Assembly: GCF_034479615.1 (NCBI RefSeq)
Contig: NZ_CP140255.1
Location: 3,658,001-3,722,000, forward strand
Source of the DNA: Vreelandella neptunia
Lineage (GTDB): Bacteria > Pseudomonadota > Gammaproteobacteria > Pseudomonadales > Halomonadaceae
Length of the DNA stretch: 64,000 nt
Direction of reading: 5' to 3'
Below, piece by piece: positions 6,592 through 15,848 of the stretch. A program made the position numbers and the translations under genes. Below the pieces are notes generated by a model. That model was not told the origin of the DNA, did no database searches, and saw only the letters and a program-made list of their open reading frames with translations. The first letter of the stretch is position 1. Each line of letters starts with the position of its first letter.

Positions 6592-8931
6592 TCAGTTGAA
6601 CAGACCGCGTAGGCCATCGCGAAGCTCTTGAGCAGCGCCTTCGCCAAGGCGTTCATCTAACTCATCTAAAGAGTCGCCTAGGCGCTCCTCCAGCTCTTCA
6701 TTAACACGATCCCCCGCTTCATTGCGCAGCAGGTCAACCACAGCGGTTTGGAACATCTCACGGTCGTACCGGCACCACTCGGTGCGTTCATCGCCAAGAT
6801 TACCTTCACAGCGTACGGGCAGCGGCAGTTGTTCCAGGCGCGGATTAACTTCACAGGCCGCGTCGGCGGTGTCGACCAAGCGAGCATTAGCACGAGTATC
6901 AAAGTTCAAGCTGGCGAGATCCAACTCACCCTCTCCACGCACATCGATGCCGGGCAGGGTGATCAGCAGGTCATCACTCTCCACTAAGCCGTTGCTAATT
7001 TGGAAGGTAGCATCAAAACGCTCAAAGCGCGTATCGGTGTGCCAATCCCGCAAAGTGCCCTGCCCCTCTAACTGAGCAACCAGTTCGCACATCTGCTTGG
7101 AGATATTGGTATTTAAAATGGCGCCTTCGTTTAGACGAGCATTAAGCGCGCCATTGAGGTTGCCGATGAGTGCTTCACGAGTATTGCCCTGACTGGTGAC
7201 ATCTCCGGTTAAATTAAAGCGGCCGCGCAGTGGTGATGCCTCTTCTTTTTCGCTGATCGCTTCAATCAACGGCGCCACCTGAACGTTGTTAATAGTCGGC
7301 GATAGCGCCCACTCAAGGATGGAATCCGTAGCATCAACCTGGCCGGTAGCGCTGAGCTCACCCTCGTAGAAGCCTGACTCAAACGCCGTTAGCCGATGAG
7401 CGCCGTCGTCGCCACGCAGTTGCAAGCGCGGATTGTTGAAGGTCAGGCCCGCAAAAATAAGCGTATCCACGCTCAGGTCGCCCTCTAGCGCCAGCCCACT
7501 GAGCAACGATTGCGGCACTAATGTGTTGTTTTCCTGAGCAAAGGCTTTACGTAGCAAGCCGCGACTCGCCTGTTTGGCGGTGGCCTCACCGGGAAGATAG
7601 CGATCAAGGTCTAGTTGGTCACCGGCTAAATCGAACGCCAGGCTTGAGCCATTCAGCGCCGCCGTTAGCTCGCCGGTAAAGGTGCTGTCGTCGACTACCA
7701 ACGAGAGGCTAGGCAAAGAGAGTTGCTCGGCATCACCTTCGATAGGGCTGGTCATGGCCACATCGCTGAGCGCAGCCTCGCCCGCGGTGGTGAGGGTAAC
7801 GCCAGCACGGGCAAGCCAGGGGCGTAGCGTAAAGGGGGCAGCGGTTAGCTGACCACGATAACGGGGGGCATCGCGCAACTGCTCAATGTTAAGGTGCCCA
7901 CTCACCCTTAGACCATCCGGCCCGGTGAGCTGCAAGTCTTTCAACTGCGCCGTTTGCGCCTGCCAATCGCTCTCCAGACCAAAGGCGAGCGCCAACGCCA
8001 AGCTGCCCTGCCAGTTATCCGCATTGCGCAGACCCGTCTCAAGCAGTCCCTCTTTAATAGTGAGCTGCTGCTCACCCATGCGGGCAACCAGTTCGGTCGC
8101 CTTCAAGCTCAGCTGCTGTGGCTCGCTCTCTGTACCCTTGGAGGTTCGAGTGCTCAGCGCCATATTTTCCAGAGCGAAAAGCTTATCTGCCAACCCAAGC
8201 CGCACGCGAGTTTCGAGATTGATATCGCTGGTCAGATCAGGGGCACGCTCCAATACCTCGGCATCGAGCCGGTTATGTTTGGTCAGTGTGAACATAGCCT
8301 TCAGCGGAAAGGCGCGCAGCGGGTTAACGTTGCTACCCGAGATATTCAGTTGCTGCATACGCCACAGTGCTTGGGTTTGCGCATCGCGGAAGCGAATGTC
8401 GGCGTTTTTCACTTCAACGCTGGCAATACTCAACACCACAGCCAAGCTACCGGCGTCCGCATTTGGGCCAGCACTGGCGGGCGCCAGCACCGTTTCAGCG
8501 GCGCTTTCATTGTGCTCAGAGAGGCGCTCTAACAAGGGTTCCCAGTTACCCTCACCCTGTTCATCACGCTCTAAGTTAAGGCGCATACCGTCCAAGGTTA
8601 GGCCGTCAACGGCTATTTCTCCACGCAGTAGCGGGCCGAATGCGACGCTTACCTCGGCGCGGTCAATAGCGGCAAAGGCGGCACTCTCTTCAGTCTGCTC
8701 GGGCAACCAGGCGCGGGCTTTCTCTACACTGACACCGATACGCGGGTAGAATGACCAGGTAATCGGGCCTTCCAACGCCAAGTTGAGTCCCGTTTGCTCT
8801 TCCACGACAGCAGTTAATCGGGGCTTAAAGTCTTCTGGATCCAGAAAGGTGGTCACATAGACCACGGCGGCGACCGCAACGATGGCGAGAATGCCGACCG
8901 CTGCCAGCAAGATACGTAATAGCTGTTTCAT
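6592..8931 (-). CDS. AsmA-family envelope protein
   Basis: This is a 779-residue protein with an N-terminal membrane anchor (about 5-27, LLRILLAAVGILAIVAVAAV) and a long extracytoplasmic part rich in beta structure. AsmA-type proteins belong to the group proposed to bridge inner and outer membrane and move phospholipid. The N-terminal DPEDFKPRLTAVVEEQTG pattern and the C-terminal AsmA repeat region (NLNGALNARLNEGAILN) fit the family. Its start overlaps the stop of the upstream GNAT gene (TAATG), so the two form one unit. A large antisense open frame at 7886-8749 is a shadow. Confidence 0.9.
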   Translation of the reverse strand: MKQLLRILLAAVGILAIVAVAAVVYVTTFLDPEDFKPRLTAVVEEQTGLNLALEGPITWSFYPRIGVSVEKARAWLPEQTEESAAFAAIDRAEVSVAFGPLLRGEIAVDGLTLDGMRLNLERDEQGEGNWEPLLERLSEHNESAAETVLAPASAGPNADAGSLAVVLSIASVEVKNADIRFRDAQTQALWRMQQLNISGSNVNPLRAFPLKAMFTLTKHNRLDAEVLERAPDLTSDINLETRVRLGLADKLFALENMALSTRTSKGTESEPQQLSLKATELVARMGEQQLTIKEGLLETGLRNADNWQGSLALALAFGLESDWQAQTAQLKDLQLTGPDGLRVSGHLNIEQLRDAPRYRGQLTAAPFTLRPWLARAGVTLTTAGEAALSDVAMTSPIEGDAEQLSLPSLSLVVDDSTFTGELTAALNGSSLAFDLAGDQLDLDRYLPGEATAKQASRGLLRKAFAQENNTLVPQSLLSGLALEGDLSVDTLIFAGLTFNNPRLQLRGDDGAHRLTAFESGFYEGELSATGQVDATDSILEWALSPTINNVQVAPLIEAISEKEEASPLRGRFNLTGDVTSQGNTREALIGNLNGALNARLNEGAILNTNISKQMCELVAQLEGQGTLRDWHTDTRFERFDATFQISNGLVESDDLLITLPGIDVRGEGELDLASLNFDTRANARLVDTADAACEVNPRLEQLPLPVRCEGNLGDERTEWCRYDREMFQTAVVDLLRNEAGDRVNEELEERLGDSLDELDERLGEGAAQELRDGLRGLFN

Positions 8932-9413
8932 TACCCTTTCCCTTGTGGGTCTAACTCAACAAAATCACTGGTGGCGGGCATACCCGCTGCCGGCGTTTCT
9001 GGATTGGCCATTGGCCGGTAACCTAGCTTGGAGAGCAGCACACGGTCGGCCAGTGGTAAAGTGGACGTTTCAATGCGCAGGACGCGGCCTTCCTGCTTGG
9101 CTTGCTCGCCAAGCAGTGCCATCAAGCGCGAACCGACGCCACGGCGACGGGTGGTTTTGCGCACGCAGAGCTCAGACAGCCACCACGCCCGGTCTGCGCC
9201 CTCCTGAACGGCGACGGCCCCCAGCAGCCGATCGTTGAAGAGTGCGCAGGCAAAAAAGTGCTGGCCTGCAAAATGTTGCTCAATAAATGGCTCAACCGTT
9301 GGGGTGGGCATACGCTCTTGGGGCGCATCCTGGTAGATGCGCATAAGATCAAGGCGCACCTGCTCATCGGCTTCCCAACGGGCCTGGTCGACATGGTGCA
9401 GTGTCACCGGCAT
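8931..9413 (-). CDS. GNAT-family protein, PanZ/PanM-like
   Basis: This is a 160-residue GNAT protein with acetyl-CoA-binding signature LCVRKTTRRRGVGSRLM (motif A). The wording around VRKTTRRRGVG resembles PanZ (PanM), the acetyl-CoA sensor that triggers maturation of aspartate decarboxylase PanD in coenzyme A synthesis. PanZ is shorter and often divergent, so a general N-acetyltransferase is the alternative. GAGG precedes the ATG. It is read ahead of asmA with a one-base overlap; there is no panD in the window. Confidence 0.75.
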   Translation of the reverse strand: MPVTLHHVDQARWEADEQVRLDLMRIYQDAPQERMPTPTVEPFIEQHFAGQHFFACALFNDRLLGAVAVQEGADRAWWLSELCVRKTTRRRGVGSRLMALLGEQAKQEGRVLRIETSTLPLADRVLLSKLGYRPMANPETPAAGMPATSDFVELDPQGKG

Positions 9414-9512
9414 GGTGAAATCCTCTTCGCCAAAGCAGCCTGGCTGCTATTTCTGCCGCAATTGATTGCGGCTACATTTCGCGCATTGTAGCGGATGAGG
9501 GCGCCGATTCAC

Positions 9513-9518
9513 TATAAT
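9513..9518 (+). promoter_or_regulatory. candidate -10 of the hisBHAF operon
   Basis: A perfect TATAAT lies about 95 bases before hisB, between the divergent GNAT gene and hisB. I see no good -35 at normal spacing (TAGCGG at 18 bases), so it may need an activator or be coincidental. No histidine-rich leader peptide is visible. Confidence 0.4.
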
Positions 9519-9610
9519 GGTCGCTTCGCCACAGGCTGATCAAATCAGTGGTAAGTTGATGATCGCCACCAGCCGTCCCTCAGAGTGCGCTTCAGCGCAG
9601 GAGATGCAAC

Positions 9611-10204
9611 ATGTCAGCGCGTATTGCCACGGTTAGCCGTGACACCAACGAAACGCAGATCAAGGTCAGCGTCAATCTCGACGGCGAAGGCCGTCTTAGC
9701 TGCCAAACCGGCGTTCCGTTCCTGGATCATATGCTTGATCAAGTTGCTCGCCACGGGATGATCGATCTCGACATCAACGCCACTGGCGACCTGCATATTG
9801 ACGACCACCATACCGTAGAAGACCTGGGTATTACGCTAGGCCAAGCTTTTTTTGAAGCAATTGGCGATAAGCGCGGCATTTACCGTTATGGTCACGCCTA
9901 TGTTCCTCTTGATGAAGCACTCTCCCGGGTAGTGATCGACTTTTCTGGTCGACCTGGCCTGTTTATGAATGTTGAATTCACCCGCGACACTATCGGTAGC
10001 CTGGACACTCAGTTGTTCTGGGAGTTTTTCCAGGGCTTTGTCAATCACGCCCGCGTGACGCTGCATATCGACAACATCAAAGGCTTTAATGCTCACCATC
10101 AGGCGGAAACGATCTTCAAGGCCTTTGGCAGAGCACTCCGCATGGCCGTGATGGAAGATCCGCGTATGGCAGGCCAAATGCCTTCCACCAAAGGGAGCTT
10201 GTAA
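9611..10204 (+). CDS. hisB: imidazoleglycerol-phosphate dehydratase
   Basis: This is the sixth step of histidine synthesis: dehydration of imidazole-glycerol phosphate to imidazole-acetol phosphate. The 197 residues are the monofunctional form, without the HisB phosphatase domain of enterobacteria. Metal-binding motifs [13 protein letters not shown] and [12 protein letters not shown] (both HHxxE) and the terminal MPSTKGSL are intact. A CAGGAG site precedes the ATG. It heads a cluster hisB-hisH-hisA-hisF on the plus strand; hisC is at 19091 and the other his genes are elsewhere. Confidence 0.97.
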   Translation: MSARIATVSRDTNETQIKVSVNLDGEGRLSCQTGVPFLDHMLDQVARHGMIDLDINATGDLHIDDHHTVEDLGITLGQAFFEAIGDKRGIYRYGHAYVPLDEALSRVVIDFSGRPGLFMNVEFTRDTIGSLDTQLFWEFFQGFVNHARVTLHIDNIKGFNAHHQAETIFKAFGRALRMAVMEDPRMAGQMPSTKGSL

Positions 10205-10280
10205 TGCTGCGCTACATGACGGGCTGTATGACCGGCTATGCCGCTCGCCTCTTTTTGTCTACCTCCACAAGGAGCGCTTC

Positions 10281-10922
10281 ATGACCATTGCTGTAATCGA
10301 CTATGGAATGGGCAATCTTCATTCTGTAGCCAAAGCGCTGGAGCATGTGACCCATGAGAATGTCGTCATTACCCGCGACCCGCGCCGTATACTCGGCGCA
10401 ACGCGTTTAGTGCTGCCTGGCCAAGGGGCCATTCGCGACTGCGTTGGCGAACTCGAGCGCACCGAGTTACGCGGGTTGGTAGAGGATATCTTAACCCGCC
10501 AGGCTAAACCGCTGCTGGGTATCTGCGTGGGCCAGCAGATGCTACTGGAGCGCAGCGAAGAGAATGGCGGCGTAGAGTGCCTGGGTTTCTTTAAAGGCAG
10601 TGTAGATCGTTTTCCTGGCGATATGCGCGACGCCCACGAGCAGCGCTTGAAAGTACCGCACATGGGCTGGAACGTGGTAGAGCAGCACCATGAACACCCT
10701 CTCTGGGCAGGTATTGATAATCGCGAACACTTTTACTTCGTGCATAGCTACTACGTTAATGCCGATGAAGATGCACAAATATTTGGTACGACCCAATACG
10801 GCAAGGTAAGCGCCCACGTTGCCATTGGCCGTGACGCGACCTTCGCGGTGCAGTTTCACCCGGAAAAAAGCTCCCGTGCGGGCCTTCGCCTGCTTGAAAA
10901 CTTTGTTACCTGGACGCCCTGA
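10281..10922 (+). CDS. hisH: imidazole glycerol phosphate synthase, glutaminase subunit
   Basis: HisH releases ammonia from glutamine and feeds it to HisF. The class I amidotransferase triad is visible: nucleophile Cys82 in [10 protein letters not shown], and His and Glu in QFHPEKS near the C-terminus. The oxyanion segment PGQGAIRDC matches HisH (usually PGVGA). 213 residues, AAGGAG before the ATG, 76 bases after hisB and 11 before hisA. Together with HisF it makes the heterodimer that forms IGP and AICAR. Confidence 0.97.
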   Translation: MTIAVIDYGMGNLHSVAKALEHVTHENVVITRDPRRILGATRLVLPGQGAIRDCVGELERTELRGLVEDILTRQAKPLLGICVGQQMLLERSEENGGVECLGFFKGSVDRFPGDMRDAHEQRLKVPHMGWNVVEQHHEHPLWAGIDNREHFYFVHSYYVNADEDAQIFGTTQYGKVSAHVAIGRDATFAVQFHPEKSSRAGLRLLENFVTWTP

Positions 10923-10933
10923 GAGGATTTTGT

Positions 10934-11680
10934 ATGTTGGTAATTCCCGCTATTGATCTCAAAGACGGCCAGTGTGTCCGGTTGAAGCAGGGTCGCATGG
11001 AAGACGCAACTTCTTACGGCGATGATCCGGTGGCCATGGCGGCGCGCTGGGTAGAAGCTGGCGCCCGTCGCCTGCACCTGGTGGATTTGAACGGCGCCTT
11101 TGAAGGCAAACCGGTGAACGGTGACGCTGTCACCGCTATCGCCCGAGCCTACCCCAACCTGCCGATTCAAATCGGTGGCGGCATTCGCAGTGCGGAAACC
11201 ATCGAGCACTACTTAAGCGCCGGTGTCTCGTACGTCATTATCGGCACCAAAGCAGTGAAAGAGCCCGCTTTTGTGGGCGAGATGTGCCGCGCTTTTCCCG
11301 GCCATGTGATCGTTGGACTTGATGCCAAAGATGGCTATGTCGCCACCGATGGCTGGGCCGAAGTCTCCACGGTAAAAGCCACTGAGCTGGCCAAGCGTTT
11401 CGCCAACGACGGTGTCTCTAGCATCGTCTATACCGACATTGCCCGCGACGGCATGATGCAAGGCGTCAACGTCGAAGCCACCGCTGCGCTTGCTCGCGAA
11501 GGCGGTTTGCCGGTGATTGCCTCCGGTGGTGTGACCAACCTGGACGACATCAAAGCACTCTGCAAGGTTGCTAACAGCGGTATCCTGGGCGCTATTACCG
11601 GTCGGGCAATTTACGAAGGTAGCTTGGATGTTGCCGAAGCTCAGCGGCTGAGCGACCAACTGACGGGGGGCGGTTCATGA
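10934..11680 (+). CDS. hisA: ProFAR isomerase
   Basis: HisA isomerises ProFAR to PRFAR, the fourth step of histidine synthesis. This is a 248-residue TIM barrel with catalytic Asp8 in [12 protein letters not shown] and the second Asp in [15 protein letters not shown]; the phosphate-binding GGGIRS and ASGGV loops are present. GAGAGGA precedes the ATG. The stop overlaps hisF (ATGA), implying coupled translation. Confidence 0.97.
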   Translation: MLVIPAIDLKDGQCVRLKQGRMEDATSYGDDPVAMAARWVEAGARRLHLVDLNGAFEGKPVNGDAVTAIARAYPNLPIQIGGGIRSAETIEHYLSAGVSYVIIGTKAVKEPAFVGEMCRAFPGHVIVGLDAKDGYVATDGWAEVSTVKATELAKRFANDGVSSIVYTDIARDGMMQGVNVEATAALAREGGLPVIASGGVTNLDDIKALCKVANSGILGAITGRAIYEGSLDVAEAQRLSDQLTGGGS

Positions 11681-12450
11681 GCCTTACCAAGCGCATTATC
11701 CCCTGCCTGGACGTAGACGCCGGGCGCGTAGTCAAAGGCGTTAATTTTGTCGGCATTCGCGATGCCGGTGATCCGGTGGAGATTGCCCAGCGCTATAACC
11801 AGCAGGGCGCCGATGAAATCACCTTTCTCGACATTACCGCTAGCCACGAAGACCGCGACACCACGGTAGAGATGGTCGAGCGCATTGCTGGCGAAGTGTT
11901 TATTCCGCTGACCGTCGGCGGCGGCATTCGCAGCTGTGACGACATTCGCACCATGCTGAACGCCGGAGCAGACAAGGTCTCGATCAATACCGCAGCGGTC
12001 ACTAACCCAGAGTTTGTGCGCGAAGCCGCCGAGCGTTTTGGTAGCCAGTGCATTGTGGTGGCGATTGACGCTAAACGGGTTTCCAAAGAGGGTGAAACGC
12101 CCCGTTGGGAGATTTTCACCCACGGCGGCCGTCGCCCAACGGGCCTGGATGCCGTTGAGTGGGCGAAGAAGATGGTTGAGTTCGGGGCGGGCGAGCTACT
12201 GCTCACCAGCATGGATCGCGACGGCACCAAGATTGGCTTTGACCTGGGCGTAACCCACGCGATTTCCGAAGCGGTGAGCGTTCCAGTGATCGCCTCAGGC
12301 GGTGTGGGCAACCTGGATCACCTGGTGGATGGCGTCCTCAAAGGTGGTGCCGATGCGGTGCTGGCCGCCAGTATTTTCCATTTTGGCGAGTACACCATTC
12401 CTGAAGCTAAGCGCTATATGGCCGAACGCGGTATCGAAATGCGGCTTTAA
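11677..12450 (+). CDS. hisF: imidazole glycerol phosphate synthase, cyclase subunit
   Basis: HisF is the synthase half that joins ammonia from HisH to PRFAR. The 257-residue TIM barrel starts [21 protein letters not shown] with catalytic Asp11 and carries the second Asp in VVAIDAKR. The [10 protein letters not shown] and ASGGVGN phosphate loops are intact. The start overlaps hisA by four bases. The next gene begins 27 bases later on the same strand. Confidence 0.97.
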   Translation: MSLTKRIIPCLDVDAGRVVKGVNFVGIRDAGDPVEIAQRYNQQGADEITFLDITASHEDRDTTVEMVERIAGEVFIPLTVGGGIRSCDDIRTMLNAGADKVSINTAAVTNPEFVREAAERFGSQCIVVAIDAKRVSKEGETPRWEIFTHGGRRPTGLDAVEWAKKMVEFGAGELLLTSMDRDGTKIGFDLGVTHAISEAVSVPVIASGGVGNLDHLVDGVLKGGADAVLAASIFHFGEYTIPEAKRYMAERGIEMRL

Positions 12451-12477
12451 ATGCCCTTTATCGACCAGGAACTTCGA

Positions 12478-12978
12478 ATGTTTCATTCACACCCATGGTG
12501 GGGATGGCTAGCAGGCATGCTATTCAGCATGCCTGCTACAGCGTTCTCTGATTGGCCTCCGTCGTTGGAGTGGGATCATACCCTGGTGCAAACCAGTCTT
12601 TATACCCGCCACTTCAGCCCCGAGCCGGAACACACTAACCAGCAAGACCTGGTTAGCATTGAACTGCATAATCCGAATCACTGGTTAGCGGGCGGGGCTT
12701 GGTTCAAAAACTCTTTTGATCAACCCTCTTGGTACTTCTATGCAGGGCGGGAGTTCCCTCTTTGGCAAACCGATCAGGGGATAAACGTGCGCGCCAAACT
12801 AACCGGTGGACTCTTGCGCGGCTACCAGGGTGAGTATCGCGACAAAATCCCGCTTAATCACTTGGAAATCGCCCCGGCAGCTCTGCCTAGTCTCGGCATA
12901 CAATGGGGTCAGTTTGAATCAGACCTGATCATTTTCGGCGCTGCAGGCATGATGATAACCGCAGGAGTGCGCTTTTAG
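12478..12978 (+). CDS. probable small outer-membrane protein, unknown substrate
   Basis: The ATG at 12478 is chosen because CCAGGA lies 7 bases upstream and it leaves a typical signal peptide (WWGWLAGMLFSMPATAFS, cleaved before DWPP); the frame is open from 12451. The mature part of about 140 residues alternates polar and aromatic residues and ends in a C-terminal Phe (MITAGVRF), both features of small beta-barrels. I recall relatives in Halomonas and Pseudomonas annotated as sn-glycerol-3-phosphate transporter, a name I would not trust. It follows hisF closely and may share its transcript. Confidence 0.65.
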   Translation: MFHSHPWWGWLAGMLFSMPATAFSDWPPSLEWDHTLVQTSLYTRHFSPEPEHTNQQDLVSIELHNPNHWLAGGAWFKNSFDQPSWYFYAGREFPLWQTDQGINVRAKLTGGLLRGYQGEYRDKIPLNHLEIAPAALPSLGIQWGQFESDLIIFGAAGMMITAGVRF

Positions 12979-13067
12979 GGTTATTCGTCATCTAATGTGG
13001 ATTTAATATTAATCGACCATTTTGAGTCTCATAATTCTGACTGTAACCACTAAGCCAACTATCTGTT

Positions 13068-13087
13068 GTGGGAGGGCGCTTCAGCGA
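13068..13087 (+). repeat. REP-like element, forward orientation
   Basis: GTGGGAGGGCGCTTCAGCGA is the reverse orientation of the TCGCGAGCTGAAGCTCCCTCCCAC unit found at 13154. The pair is in inverted orientation, as in REP doublets. Confidence 0.75.
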
Positions 13088-13153
13088 TGGTTCGACACTT
13101 CGACGAAGGGCGCCGTAGGCACTTCGGTATTATCGGATTGGAAGCATAAGCAA

Positions 13154-13177
13154 TCGCGAGCTGAAGCTCCCTCCCAC
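13154..13177 (-). repeat. REP-like element
   Basis: This 24-base copy reads TCGCGAGCTGAAGCT then CCCTCCCAC; its inner GAGCTGAAGCTC part can fold on itself. It matches the copies at 13210 and 20201 and the inverted copies at 13068 and 20281. Confidence 0.8.
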
Positions 13178-13209
13178 GGGTGCCATTATCAGTTTGACAG
13201 CCTAAACGG

Positions 13210-13233
13210 TCGCGAGCTTAAGCTACCTCCCAC
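13210..13233 (-). repeat. REP-like element
   Basis: TCGCGAGCTTAAGCT followed by ACCTCCCAC, two changes from the 13154 copy; the AGCTTAAGCT core is a perfect palindrome. Confidence 0.8.
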
Positions 13234-13304
13234 AGGTCAACTGGCAGACTGTCAGACTGTCAGAAATAATTCCATACCGAATGGCGAAGAGCCGCTTTTA
13301 GTCG

Positions 13305-13907
13305 CTACTCCTCAGCGTCGTCTAGCGATAAACCCAGATTGCTGATGCCACCATTGCGACCTAATTCACGCACCTCTTTCAGCGACGCCTTATCCAGCGG
13401 TTCGCTGACGGCTTCCAAGACGGCATCCTGAAAATCGTTTTCGTCGTCCATCAACGGATGGTCGCGAATAATCAGCGCTAGCTTCTGCGCGTCCACCTCG
13501 CCTTCAGTGAGTTCTATAAAGGCGCGTACGCCCGCTCGGGAGGTGCGACTCACATCCAGCACGGCCTCTGGGGAGTCGCCTTGCAGGGTGTCCAGCAGCG
13601 CTGAGACCGACACCACTGCATCCAGGGCGCGCCGGGCACCAAAGCTATCATCCTCTTCCGGCGGCTCACACTCGGCTAACTTTTCCGCTTGGCGGGCAAA
13701 GTCGATACTGGCATTAGGCACATTAAGCCGCTCCCAGACCAAACTCAGCACGGTACCTAGCGTATGGCTATCACCCTGGCCGGTGGTTTGCTCATAAAGC
13801 ATATAGTTAGGCAGCAAACGCTCACACAACGCCGCCATAAAGGCTTGCTGGGCAGGTAGCGGGAGTTCTTGTAACCGTTGGTAAAAGCCCTGGGGTTTAG
13901 ACACCAT
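13305..13907 (-). CDS. DUF416 (YjaG-type) protein
   Basis: This is a cytoplasmic protein of unknown function. The ATG at 13907 gives 200 residues and has AGGAAA upstream; the frame extends to 14042 but would overlap the divergent gene. Family traits are the opening GFYQRLQELPLPAQQAFMAALCERLLPNY (split here as GFYQRLQELPLPAQ and FMAALCERLLPNY), the LVWERL and the EDSFGARRALDAV-like middle. The protein is helical and very acidic. It is transcribed divergently from the amidotransferase-like gene at 14031. Confidence 0.85.
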   Translation of the reverse strand: MVSKPQGFYQRLQELPLPAQQAFMAALCERLLPNYMLYEQTTGQGDSHTLGTVLSLVWERLNVPNASIDFARQAEKLAECEPPEEDDSFGARRALDAVVSVSALLDTLQGDSPEAVLDVSRTSRAGVRAFIELTEGEVDAQKLALIIRDHPLMDDENDFQDAVLEAVSEPLDKASLKEVRELGRNGGISNLGLSLDDAEE

Positions 13908-14030
13908 ACTGATTTCCTGGATCGCTTGACGTGGGATATTGGTGAAAAGTAGCGGGTACGTTATCGTCTCTCTACGCTTGGGGCGGTTCCCCAGCGCTTT
14001 AATGATTGTACGGCCGGCGAGGAGATTACC

Positions 14031-14720
14031 ATGCATATTCATCTGCTACAGCACGGCCCTGACCATGGCCCCGCCCGGTTAACCGATTGGCTAACCAGTA
14101 TGGGTCATAGTTACACCGTTTTTCATCTCTACGCAGGCGAGCTAACCCCCCGCCCAAATGAGTCTGATGCACTGATTATACTGGATGGCCCAGAGGAGCT
14201 ACTCAGCCAACCACCGGCGTGGTTTAAAGCCGAAGATAAACTCATCAACCGCTATCTGGATGGCCAAAAACCGCTGCTGGGTATTGGCGTAGGCGCCCAT
14301 TGGATAGCCCAGGCGCTGGGCTCAGTGGTGGCACCTGGCACTTATACTGAAACAGGCTGGCATACGGTCACCCTAGCGCCGGAGAGCTCGCTGGATTTAC
14401 CCGAAACATTCACCGCATTTATGTGGCATCGCTATGTCTTCAGTTTACCCGACGATGCGCTGCCCCTAGGCGGTAGCGAAGCAGCACCGCTGCAAGGGTT
14501 TGCCTGGGACAGAGGTCGTGTCATCGGCCTGCTGTGCCACCTGGAAGCCACCGCGGTTAGCGTAAAACAGCTGCTGGGCACCGCCGAGTGGCCCGGTGCG
14601 TCACCTTCCGCTACCCGCTATGTTCAGGATGCGAGCCAAATATTAGCAGACCCCAACCGCTTTATTCATCTCGCGCCGCAGCTCGACCGACTGATGACCC
14701 AGTGGCTTAAAGCAGCGTAA
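14031..14720 (+). CDS. class I glutamine-amidotransferase-like protein lacking the catalytic cysteine
   Basis: The 229-residue protein has the fold pattern of class I amidotransferases (GMP-synthase-type GATase1): ILDGPEE in place of an oxyanion loop, and LLGIGVGAHW where active enzymes read GICLGxQ. Position 86 is Gly instead of the nucleophile Cys. The His and Glu of the triad seem kept (CHLEA, His170 and Glu172). It therefore probably cannot hydrolyse glutamine by the usual route. GGCGAGGAG lies upstream of the ATG. It is divergent from the DUF416 gene and converges on selU. Function is unknown; a binding or scaffold role is inferred. Confidence 0.75.
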   Translation: MHIHLLQHGPDHGPARLTDWLTSMGHSYTVFHLYAGELTPRPNESDALIILDGPEELLSQPPAWFKAEDKLINRYLDGQKPLLGIGVGAHWIAQALGSVVAPGTYTETGWHTVTLAPESSLDLPETFTAFMWHRYVFSLPDDALPLGGSEAAPLQGFAWDRGRVIGLLCHLEATAVSVKQLLGTAEWPGASPSATRYVQDASQILADPNRFIHLAPQLDRLMTQWLKAA

Positions 14721-14747
14721 CCGTAGCAAGAGCAAACTATAAAGCCG

Positions 14748-15848
14748 TCAGTGGCTCCACTGCCTGGCGGCCTCTAGGCAGCTGTCCCAATCGCCCACAT
14801 GAATCTCTGGCGGCGCAGCGGCGCGCTGCTTCTCTAAGTGGTGCCGGTAAAGCGGGTCATAGTACTCGGTGAGCAGCGGCGCGAGCCAGGCTTCATGGGC
14901 TTGGGGATTGCCTTGGGTATGCTCTTTGAAAGCCAACGCCTGCAGCCGCTGCAAGCGCTGAAGCCGCGCGTTGCCCAAGCGCTTTCCTAGCCGGATAAGC
15001 GCATTACTTAACTGCGCCTGCATTAATTGCCAGCCTTGGTAGGCACCATGGCGAACGGTATAGGCCTGCTCCAGGTCGATAATATAGTCCTGCTGAATCT
15101 GAGCAAGGCGCCAATCCAGCGGCATTTCGATACGCACCCGCGGCGCTTGCTGCTGCGCCCGCCAGAAGCTCAAGGGAATATTGGCGTTGCCAATCTGACG
15201 GGACTCATCTTCGATGACCAGCCCTTCCGTCAGCCCGATTAACCTTTTGGCCAGTGCATGCTCGAAGTTGATTTGGGTAGCAGGCTCTTCGGGCCTGCGC
15301 CCAAAGGCAGAGCCTTTGTGGTGCGCATAGGCCTCTAGATCGACGCCGTTATCGAGCTGATTAATCAGCGCTGTTTTTGCACACCCGGTCAGCCCCGCGA
15401 CCACCAACATCGGCTGGAGCGCTGCCGCATCAATACGCGCACAGAGCGCTTGGCGCATGGCTTTCCAGCCCCCCTCCAGCCGAGGCCTTGAGATACCGAC
15501 TTCTGCCAGCCACTGCTGCGCAATTTGCGAGCGCAGTCCACCGCGAAAGCAGTAAATCAATGCATCTGGGTATTTGGCTAAGTACCTCTGCCACGCTGCG
15601 ATCCGAGCCTGCTTGACCTCGCCACTGACTAAACGCTCGCCCAGCTCAATCGCCGCGGCTTGACCATGCTTCTTATAAGCAATGCCCACCTGATGACGCT
15701 CGTCATCGACCATCAAGGGCAGATTGACGGCACCGGGCAGCGCGCCCTGGGCAAACTCTACCGGGGCACGCACATCTATTAGTGGCCGCTCTTCTCTGAG
15801 TAAACTCAATACCGCCGGTGTGGTGGCTGGGTTTGTGGCCAATGTCAC
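14748..15848 (-). CDS. selU (mnmH): tRNA 2-selenouridine synthase
   Basis: The enzyme converts 2-thiouridine at the wobble position of tRNA-Lys, Glu and Gln to 2-selenouridine through a geranylated intermediate, using selenophosphate. An N-terminal rhodanese domain carries Cys100 in YCFRGG; a P-loop domain follows with GLTGCAKT (152-159), where relatives more often read TGSGKT. It starts with GTG at 15848, overlapping the selD stop (GTGA), so synthesis of donor and user is coupled. 366 residues, normal family length. Confidence 0.95.
   Translation of the reverse strand: MTLATNPATTPAVLSLLREERPLIDVRAPVEFAQGALPGAVNLPLMVDDERHQVGIAYKKHGQAAAIELGERLVSGEVKQARIAAWQRYLAKYPDALIYCFRGGLRSQIAQQWLAEVGISRPRLEGGWKAMRQALCARIDAAALQPMLVVAGLTGCAKTALINQLDNGVDLEAYAHHKGSAFGRRPEEPATQINFEHALAKRLIGLTEGLVIEDESRQIGNANIPLSFWRAQQQAPRVRIEMPLDWRLAQIQQDYIIDLEQAYTVRHGAYQGWQLMQAQLSNALIRLGKRLGNARLQRLQRLQALAFKEHTQGNPQAHEAWLAPLLTEYYDPLYRHHLEKQRAAAPPEIHVGDWDSCLEAARQWSH

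Larger units (their letters stand above)
12979..13304. other. intergenic stretch carrying repeat elements only
   Basis: These 326 bases lie between two converging genes. They hold three copies of the short palindromic repeat described below and a small GACTGTCA tandem duplication (13248-13262). I see no credible gene; the 107-codon frame at 13022 runs through the repeats. Confidence 0.7.

Noticed and set aside
7886..8749. 287-codon frame antisense to asmA
   Set aside because: It is opposite a clear AsmA-family gene, is Ser/Arg-rich as expected for the reverse of an acidic GC-rich gene, and has no ribosome site.
13022..13345. 107-codon frame between the outer-membrane gene and DUF416
   Set aside because: It crosses three REP-like repeats and overlaps the DUF416 gene end; no family or ribosome site.
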